A program made the position numbers and the translations under genes. The notes under the pieces were generated by a model. It searched no databases and was not told the origin of the DNA. It saw nothing but the letters and a program-made list of their open reading frames with translations. 64,000 bases of DNA from Phytophthora quininea (Eukaryota; Oomycota; Peronosporomycetes; Peronosporales; Peronosporaceae): positions 186,001 to 250,000 of the forward strand of contig JAAVTG010000672.1 of assembly GCA_011947345.1 (NCBI GenBank). The letters run 5' to 3'. Of the stretch, positions 57,750 to 64,000 are shown one piece after another (position 1 is the stretch's first letter; the number at the start of each line of letters is the position of its first letter).

Positions 57750-58299
57750 TCTTTTTCTGTGATTTGTTCTTCTATCAGTGAGAAGTTCAAATGCGAGTTC
57801 TTTGCTGGATTATATAAAACCTTGTGATTTAAGGGTATCATGGGTTTACTCAAAAACAACCATGAAATTCGAGTGAGCGATATCAGAATCGTCGAAGGGG
57901 TAAGCGTTGAAATTGTGGGAGAAGTTTGGATCCGAGAAAGACGAATCTAGGAAAGATAATGATTTAAATGAAAACGATGGCAACGGGTATTGAGAGGGGT
58001 CGAGCTCTACGTCAAAAAACGAGGATGTGCTGTTGAAGCAGCGTGCATATGACGCTGGACAGAACAACTGGGAGGCAGTGTGTTGCCAGTAGGAGAAAGG
58101 AAAGTCAGAATTTAGTTGTATTGCATCTTACTTCGTGATATAGAGCCGGGAACGTAAGGAACGTTTTCTACTGGGGCTTCGCGAAGGCTGCGATGGCTTT
58201 TGATTTTGCTAAGCTGCGATGACAGCCGCACTATCTGCCCTTTGTGACGTCGGTACTGTACCGGTATATCGGTACTATAACGGTAACCACGGCTACAAA
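57750..58299. other. Gene-free region, possible element remnant
   Basis: No intact gene. Short plus-strand coding-like text (EIRVSDIRIVEGVSVEIVGE near 57865) has no recognised family. CGGTA units repeat at 58248-58286 (GGTACTGTACCGG followed by further CGGTA copies). Confidence 0.35.
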
Positions 58300-58340
58300 G
58301 GAGCTTCTATTCAGCGGGAAGGGATCCGAATAGAAGCTCC
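58300..58340. repeat. Perfect 13-bp inverted repeat (hairpin) upstream of the aminotransferase
   Basis: GGAGCTTCTATTC at 58300-58312 and GAATAGAAGCTCC at 58328-58340 are exact reverse complements separated by 15 nt. It lies 110-150 bp upstream of the aminotransferase ATG. It may be a transcription-factor site, an RNA hairpin in the 5' UTR, or the end of a miniature inverted-repeat element. Confidence 0.85.
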
Positions 58341-58375
58341 ACACCGCGGGGTGCAATCATTGCGGCACGATCAAC

Positions 58376-58412
58376 GCGAATAGGAGGGCTGGGCTATTCG
58401 CTTCGCTCCTAT
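58376..58412. repeat. Second, compound inverted repeat upstream of the aminotransferase
   Basis: GCGAATAG (58376-58383) pairs with CTATTCGC (58394-58401). The overlapping ATAGGAG (58380-58386) pairs with CTCCTAT (58406-58412), so two alternative hairpins compete. The core GAATAG is shared with the 13-bp hairpin at 58300-58340. Confidence 0.75.
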
Positions 58413-58450
58413 CCCAGTATAAAACGTTTTTACAAAAGTATTGTTTCGCG

Positions 58451-59557
58451 ATGGCGCACACCGAGACGCTGGAGCTGGTGCCCGGCCCGTCCAAGATCCT
58501 CCCGAATGTGCTCGCCGTCATGGGCGAGCCCTGCGGCTCCTCCGACCTGGATCCTGCCTTCTGGGATGACTACTTGACGCTGGAGCGCGAGTTGCAGTCA
58601 CTTCTGAACGCCAAGAGTTGCAGTGTGACAGTCCAATCCGGCGAGGCGATGGTGTCGCTCTGGGGCGCACTCAAGAGTTGCATTCGCCCCGGCGACGTGG
58701 TGGTCTGCGCCGCCAACGGTCTTTTGGCGAGGGCTTTGCAGATATGGCCAGGGCCCTGCAGGCCGACGTCCGCTTGGTCAAGTGCGACTGGCGCAAAAGT
58801 TGGACGTCGACGCCGTGTGCAACGAGATCCGACGCTGCAACCCCAAACTAGTGACGGCTGTGCACTGCGAGACGCCCAGCGGCGTCCTCAATGACCTGCA
58901 GGCTATTGGGGAGGCTGTGGCCAACGACACGACGGACGGCCTCTTCCTGGTGGACTTTGTGTCCAGTGCTGGAGGAGCTCCACTCGATGTGGAAGCTCTG
59001 AAGATTGACTTGGGGTTGTTAGGACTGCAGAAGGCTCTCTCAGGACCACCAGCGTTGGGGTTTACGACGGTCAGTGACAAGGCCTGGAAGAGGATCAACG
59101 ACGTGAAGTACGTGGGGTACGACGCACTGCAACCTTTTACCAAATCGCGGACAAGGAGCCGCGGTTGATGCCGTACACACACAACTGGCACGCGATCCGT
59201 GCCACGTTGGCGGCACTTGACAATATCAAGCAGGAGGGAGGCATCGAGGCTGCTCTGAAACGTCATGCAGAGGTGAGCGCATTCGCTCGACACGAGGTTC
59301 AGGAAACGCTGGGACTTAACCTTTACTGTGAGGAGAGTGCTGCTTCACCTACTGTGACTGCTATCGAACTCCCTGAAGGATGCGACTGGGCTGTTCTGCA
59401 GAAGGAGCTTCGTGCGCGAAAGGTGCTAGTTGGTGGGTCGTACGGTCCACTACAGGGCAGAGTATTGCGCCTCGGTCACATGGGATCGCAAGCCGACAAG
59501 ACTGTCGTGGCTCAGGCGATCAAGGTACTCGGTGAAGTGCTCAAGCAGATGAAATAG
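58451..59557 (+). CDS. Class V aminotransferase, alanine-glyoxylate / serine-pyruvate type
   Basis: PLP-dependent enzyme that usually converts glyoxylate plus alanine (or serine) to glycine plus pyruvate (or hydroxypyruvate). Start ATG 58451; the GPSKILPNVL start motif is typical. The catalytic region shows AVHCETPSGVLND, FLVDFVSSAGGAPLD (Asp for the PLP ring) and GLQKALSGPPALGF (Schiff-base Lys). The C-terminal domain has LGHMGS. Three single-base deficits occur, at 58722-58725 (TTTT), 58795-58798 (AAAA) and 59135-59138 (TTTT). With them the total is 370 codons (369 aa), the normal length. No intron. Confidence 0.9.
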
Positions 59558-59610
59558 ATGGCTGTATACATCTACAAGGACCTTCGAGTGCAGGCTTGGT
59601 TGTAGATATG

Positions 59611-60293
59611 TTAGTTCTGCTCTGTGGCAAGAAGCAGCGGGTTGTCGTGCTGTTCGGGCTTGAAGTCGTAGTGGATGAGGCACACCTGCAGATAGAGAAA
59701 ACGCGGATGAACAATAGATCGTTTTCATAAACAGCGATGCGGCTTACGACTTCAGGCTCGCCGTCCGGGGCACCTTCAACGCCAAAATCTGCTAGCGTCT
59801 TCATGTCTTCCTGGAGTTCGTTTGCTTCGGAGAAATGGCCTTTGCAGATCTTTAGATCCGTCACGGGGCCGTGCTGCTTGTGAATTTGTTGCTGGGCACG
59901 ACCTTGCTGAGTGTCAATCGCTTCTACACCGCTCCAGCCTCATTACACACCTTGATCGCAAACAGTCGAGTGGAAGTCTTAGTGCGGAATTTAAAGTTGA
60001 GGTAGCTCCAGTTGAGCAACTCCATTGAATAAGATATAGATGTTAGAACGGTACAGCAAATATGTAGTACAGTCTGGTCGTACTCGCATATCGAGCGTCA
60101 CGTAGTGCACTGGGTCAGGCTCGGTAACAATCGGTGGGGTGCTGTCGACAACCTGTTCAATACACAACGTCAGCCTCGGATCTTTACAAGGGATTGCTCC
60201 AGATCTTACGGCGGCTTCCTCGGTAGCCCCATCGGTGCCGCCAGAGCTGGCCTTGCTTTTAGCTTTGCCTTTTGCCTTCTTCTTCGGTGCCAT
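59611..60293 (-). CDS. Small conserved-looking protein with a Lys-rich N-terminus, function unknown
   Basis: Four exons: 60293-60084, 60019-59951, 59906-59751 and 59685-59611 (169 aa, frame intact). The N-terminus MAPKKKAKGKAKSKASSGG is followed by HYVTLDMRLLNWSYLNFKFR, ICKGHFSEANELQEDMKTL and a final HYDFKPEQHDNPLLLATEQ. The strand-helix-strand pattern is ubiquitin-like. I have a weak impression of a ciliary-type conserved family but cannot name it. Introns are 44-66 nt. Confidence 0.65.
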
Positions 60294-60399
60294 ACTCGGC
60301 TTGATATCAGCAGTATCCAACGACTCTCGGGAAAAGCCCCAATAGCAACGAAATAGGCGTACTTGCGGCCGATACTCCACACAATATGTCCCAGTCAGC

Positions 60400-60908
60400 T
60401 TACCCACCATTTTGTAGCGCTTCGCGGCACCGCAATGTGTGTGTCGCACCGACCAGCTTGACCTCGACGACATTGAGCCGGGCAGATTCAATGACCTCTT
60501 GGCTGCGCGAAGCTTGTGGTTGGAGTCATCGAAAGGCATTACACTGCATCCGAAAGTGTGCAGAGGCACTGCAGGAACTGCGAGTTTTATTAACTTATTT
60601 GCTCTCAATCAAAAGCCAAACTTCCTTCCTTGTGTGGAACAGCGTTCATCAAGACAGCGAGGCTGATGATCAACTCACAGACCTGTTGCGCAGAAACAGG
60701 ATCGAGACCAGTCCGCTGTCGACACCAAACAATGTTCAAGGATGCATGCATTTGTTCAAGGAGCTTTTCAAAGCATGCCGACCCGTATACCGAAAGGGCC
60801 GTCTGCAAGGCGGAGGTTTCGATTTTGAGAACACGGGGCTCGCGATAATGGGGTAAGCGTTTGATGCCTTCACGACATGGCCAAACGCGACGTGAAAGAC
60901 CCGCTCAT
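60400..60908 (-). CDS. Probable disrupted small gene, unknown
   Basis: Coding-like minus-strand text: MSGSFTSRLAMS at 60908, then YREPRVLKIETSALQTALSV, ACFEKLLEQMHASLNIVW, and after a gap SQEVIESARLNVVEVKLVGA to TAA 60400-60402. Joining needs two single-base corrections and an intron from about 60694, whose end I cannot place. The ATG overlaps the stop of the next gene upstream, so gene limits are doubtful. Confidence 0.35.
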
Positions 60909-61567
60909 GATGAATTGTGGTGGCGATGGCGCTGTTTCATTTGCGAGCCACGCGACTGTCGCAACGCAGCGGTCCCTGCACTTGCTACAACCTTCGAGCC
61001 GGCTTGCCAGCTTCCGTTGAGTCAGTCGCGTCGAGCGTTTGCTTCCTCAACAATTTATCTCTCAGCGTGATAACCTCTTCGTACAGTATCGAGTGGAGCT
61101 TGCTGACAGTGCTGCTTCAGTGGTCTGGCAAGCAGTTTGACAAACTTGTAGAATCCTCGTGTGTCCTCACCAAAGATTGAGCTGTGGTCCCCGAGCTTGA
61201 GTGCTTCCTGCTTCCCTCCCCGAGACCGGAAAGCGCGTGGTTGCAGTCCGCAGCGGTCCCCGTAAAAGTATCCCGTCGAATCCAGCGCGCCGCGGGAGAT
61301 CTCCTGCAGGCTCGGCGAAGGGCGACTGGAGAGATATCTCGGAGCGCCACGCATCTATGGTCGGCATTGCATCCACGGCTCTGAGGGTGAGTTTCCAATG
61401 CGATTTGACTCGTGTGGGAAGCATGTAAACCATTGCAGCTTACTTGCCCTTGCGCAGCAGAGTAGCATACGTCTCGTGTATTTCTTGCCGCGTGACACTT
61501 GCGTGGAGGGGTCCAGCGTCTCAAGAAGCAGGACGAGGCCGAGAACGACTGGCACTCGGGCGTTCAT
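60905..61567 (-). CDS. Probable disrupted gene with signal-like N-terminus, unknown
   Basis: ATG 61567 starts a hydrophobic N-terminus (MNARVPVVLGLVLLLETLD). Across frame changes it continues EIHETYATLLRKGK, an intron (about 61390-61450), EISLQSPF, SLQEISRGALDSTGYFYGD, SSIFGEDTRGFYKFVKLLAR and STVSKLHSILYEEVITLRDK. At least four corrections are needed to reach TGA 60905-60907. No family recognised. Confidence 0.35.
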
Positions 61568-62380
61568 CCGACCGCAAATCGCTGGTGAATATGAGCTCTC
61601 TGGAGCTGGTGCAACATTGGCGAGCTCCGGTCGAAAAAGTAAAGAAACGCGCGTCCGTGCGTGTTTATGGCTTTTGTAAAATGAGCAACTACCAGGCAGG
61701 GCGGAAATTGCCTTGATCTGTCGTTGAGAGCGCTGTTGAAGCAGACGTGGGCTCTTCTGTTGGGGAAATACTGCTGTTGAGCAGCTCGAGGGGCTCTTCT
61801 GTTGGCAAATATTGCTCATTGGATGCGCTTCAACTGATCGCAGCGGTAGTTGCAGCAGAACTCTGCTGGAGATGGTTTGGACGGCACAGATATTTGACAA
61901 ATATAATTTGTTTCCCATTTCGCCTGCAAGTTTTCCGGCGACTGCGCCGCTCCTGTTCTAGCAAGCATCGTACAAATATTCTCGGCAAAAAAGCTGAGTC
62001 AGCTTTGGCTTAGTCTTTACTAGTATATCCCATCAAAGAAATATAACTTAATTTCCCTGGCAATTCGAACCCAGCAAAATGCTTTAAGCCTTTGGCAAAA
62101 CTTGGCGATGTCCGCAGCAATGTCGTCCAAGCTTGCATCACATATCCAACGCCTATCGCGAGCCAACATGGCGCGCAATCGCGCGCACAATCAACTTTAG
62201 ACGGTACAGTAGCTTGCTGCTGTTGCCACAACGCTTTCGGTGGACTTTTATTGTTTACGAGCCAGACTGGGCCAACCAGGGCACGGTCGCCATCTCCACT
62301 CGACCATCGTGTCATCTCATTCCCGAATCTACCTCCCGTCGAAGAGGGACCTCGTTGCTTCTCGAACTCGCACAGTATCA
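61568..62380. other. Divergent intergenic region with a 14-bp direct repeat
   Basis: 813 bp without a supported gene. GGCTCTTCTGTTGG occurs at 61749-61762 and 61792-61805, each followed by a similar A/T-rich AAATA-TTGC stretch, so about 25 bp are duplicated with a few differences. It presumably contains the promoter of the PX-like gene. Confidence 0.5.
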
Positions 62381-63067
62381 ATGTTCTCTTCCAGCAGGCC
62401 GCTCACCACCAAGTCGACGCTTCCAGAGTCGGTGGCGTGGCTCCAACACCTGAACCTCGAGATGACGACCACCAACACGCGGCACGGTCTCGGCAAGCGC
62501 AACGTGCTGTACGAGCTGCACATGACCTACCAGACGTCCAAGAGCGAATCCACGTCCTGGTCGCTGCCGCGCAGCTTCGACGAGTACAGGGAGCTACGAC
62601 GACAACTTCTCAAGGCGCTGAAGATCGGCCACCGATGCAACGCCGAGTGCAAGTGGCTGGGTAACATCGTCAAGCACCACTTCCCCAGGGCGTCGCTGTT
62701 CTGTCGGAGCTGCCCCGCCGGCGTGGAAGGCACTCGCGTGGCGCTGCTGCGCATGCTCAACACTGTCAAGGCGTCGCTCGTGAACCACGGCAACCTTGGA
62801 TGCTCTCGGATGCGCGACGACGTCAGCAAGGTGTTTGCAGAGTTCGTCGCCAGCACCAAGGGGTCGTCTCCGTTGAGTCTGTCCACGACGGCGTCGCTGT
62901 CGTCGTCGTCTCCTAGCAATTACAAGCGGTCCGTGTCGTCCTTGTCGTTGGCGTCCATCACTTCCGACGAAGACGAAAGCCAAGAGGTCGTCCTCGAGTT
63001 CGATGACTACCCGTGCGGCAACTTCTCGCACTGCGAATGCGGCGCATGCCGATCGAGTGTCCATTAG
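62381..63067 (+). CDS. PX-domain-like protein with Ser-rich C-terminus
   Basis: ATG 62381 (MFSSSRPLTTKS); TAG at 63065-63067; 228 aa, frame intact. Residues about 25-110 have a phox-homology-like layout (NVLYELHMTYQTS, a W in the SWSLPRSFDEYRELRRQLL segment, then a Cys/His-rich CNAECKWLG and HHFPRASLFC). The usual PX Arg-Tyr-Ser/PPxP loop is not complete, so lipid binding is uncertain. The second half is a Ser/Leu-rich low-complexity stretch, ending in an acidic region and a Cys-rich end (CGNFSHCECGACRSS). PX-like proteins with this Cys-rich tail are frequent in oomycetes. Confidence 0.7.
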   Translation: MFSSSRPLTTKSTLPESVAWLQHLNLEMTTTNTRHGLGKRNVLYELHMTYQTSKSESTSWSLPRSFDEYRELRRQLLKALKIGHRCNAECKWLGNIVKHHFPRASLFCRSCPAGVEGTRVALLRMLNTVKASLVNHGNLGCSRMRDDVSKVFAEFVASTKGSSPLSLSTTASLSSSSPSNYKRSVSSLSLASITSDEDESQEVVLEFDDYPCGNFSHCECGACRSSVH

Positions 63068-63503
63068 AAAGGGGTTGCCAGGCTAGAAACTGCTTGTACC
63101 ATAGGATAAGATAAATCACGTAACAATCGAATTAATGTATGACCGTCAGACTCTCGCATTTGCACAGCGGAAGATATGAAAGCTCAGCGCCGATGGGGGA
63201 CCAGCCAAGACGGAGGAATTCACCACGCAAACCATGCCGCGTGTCCAGCTCCTTGCTCCACGAGTGCCATCAATTGCTTGCCGGTACCCGAGCTGTACCA
63301 GCCCTCGACTGTCGCATCTGGTCCTGTGCTTGCAAATGCTCAACACCTTACGATGAGTCCGCGCAAATTGACTACGGCAACTGGGTCCATCGACAAACGC
63401 TCGTAGTTGGCGAGGAAATCGATATTGAAGTGTAGTGATTGTCATGAAGTACTTGGCTCGCAAACGGCAAGTAGTACCTCTGGGTTCGACAGGGTCGGGA
63501 GTC
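63068..63503. other. Convergent intergenic region
   Basis: 436 bp between the PX-like gene and the LRR gene. No coding character or RNA gene is recognised. Confidence 0.4.
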
Positions 63504-64000
63504 TCAATGGATTAGCGGCGGCCGCGCAGGTCGCACTCCACCAGTGATGACAGTTCCCGTCGGGCATTTCTCGCCTGAATTGCCCTCCAACGACATCACG
63601 AGCCGTGCTGCCGTCTCACTCCGAGCTGCAACACCATCTCGCAGCAATTTGCAGCCACGTAAGGTGATTTCGTTGTACGAGAGGTTGACGAACACCAAAG
63701 TCGTGTTCTGCTGCAGTGCTTTCGCCAAAATCGCTGCAGCACTGTCCAACTTGAGACCTGAACAAGTCTACAAATAATAAAGCTCTTCACATTGGGACTA
63801 CAGTTAAAAGACAATCGACATCGTGTAACATACCAAATCGAGGTTTCTCAAACTCTTGGTCTCGGCGATAGCATGGTAGAATTCAACAACCCCAGGCGGT
63901 TCCAGGGAACAGTGACTCTGGGACAACAATTGAATATGGTTAGAGGAGACCAACAAATGTGTTTCCTTGGTTGGCATACGAGGTCGAGAGTCACCAGGGA
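63504..64000 (-). CDS. Leucine-rich-repeat protein, C-terminal part (5' end outside window)
   Basis: Exons seen: 64000-63980 (continues outside), 63917-63834 and 63767-63504 (TGA). Ribonuclease-inhibitor-type repeats: SLVTLDL, SLRNLDLTCSGLKLDSAAA and TLVFVNLSYNEITLRGCKLL. Both introns (63918-63979 and 63768-63833) fall at the same point, directly after LDL and in phase 0, so each exon encodes one repeat unit. The C-terminus after the last repeat is short. The family (RNI-like, as in RanGAP or NLR-like proteins) mediates protein binding; the partner is unknown. Confidence 0.75.

Noticed and set aside
8773..59138. Programmed ribosomal frameshifting as the cause of the frame changes
   Set aside because: There are too many sites, they lack a common slippery heptamer, and they occur in unrelated genes; missing bases in homopolymers explain all of them.
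61398..63067. Secreted effector genes (RXLR or Crinkler type)
   Set aside because: No open frame combines a signal peptide with an RXLR-EER or LFLAK motif in this window.
1..64000. tRNA, rRNA or CRISPR-like arrays
   Set aside because: None was recognised on reading either strand; the short direct repeats found are isolated pairs.

Overview
The window looks like nuclear DNA of an oomycete (water mould), most likely a zoospore-forming Phytophthora/Pythium-type species. Reasons: eukaryotic informational genes (NUP205/192, ORC5, APC2, LysRS, DCAF4-like) are packed at about one gene per 1.5-2 kb; introns are few and short (about 45-80 nt, GT-AG); several gene pairs are head to head with promoters of about 90-130 bp; and there are oomycete-style proteins (glycine-rich/ephrin-receptor-like membrane proteins, helicase-associated repeat arrays, START plus FYVE-like proteins, kinases fused to unusual domains). 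A radial-spoke head gene implies a motile flagellum. The genus is an inference from gene style, not from a sequence search.

Layout. 0-14 kb: tail of a myosin-like IQ protein, a large glycine-rich/Cys-rich membrane protein, a NUP205/192 nucleoporin and a prolyl-4-hydroxylase-like dioxygenase. 14-25.8 kb: a B-box/PH/kinase protein, ORC5, a tandem SCP2 protein, a Lys-rich protein, APC2, a zinc-knuckle protein and a START/FYVE-like protein. 25.8-27 kb: a non-coding or relic stretch. 27-34 kb: a small membrane protein, a DCAF4-like WD protein, a coiled-coil gene, radial-spoke head protein 4/6 and a five-finger RanBP2 zinc-finger protein. 34-47.4 kb: a Rossmann/kinase fusion, lysyl-tRNA synthetase with a presequence, an RCK/BK-like potassium channel, a small membrane protein, a TBC/5'-nucleotidase fusion, a five-repeat HA protein and a TMEM242-like protein. 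47.5-51.2 kb: an ankyrin/coiled-coil protein, a small protein and an ATP6AP2-like V-ATPase accessory protein. 51.2-58.4 kb: a gene-poor transposon graveyard (pogo-like, Tc1-like and hAT relics). 58.4-64 kb: an alanine-glyoxylate-type aminotransferase, small uncertain genes, a PX-like protein and the end of a leucine-rich-repeat gene.

The most important thing for a user is that about 15 otherwise well conserved genes are broken by more than 30 single-base reading-frame shifts. Nearly all have the same sign (one base missing) and most lie in short mononucleotide runs. When each missing base is counted, exon lengths become multiples of three and family conservation continues across the lesion. 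The simplest reading is consensus error in the assembly, not pseudogenes or programmed frameshifting. CDS spans below are therefore given as whole genes across these lesions, with each lesion position listed.

The most novel candidates are domain fusions: the P5C-reductase-like Rossmann/kinase protein (34101-35531, uninterrupted), the TBC/HAD 5'-nucleotidase protein (42223-45160) and the B-box/zinc-knuckle/PH/kinase protein (14422-17456).
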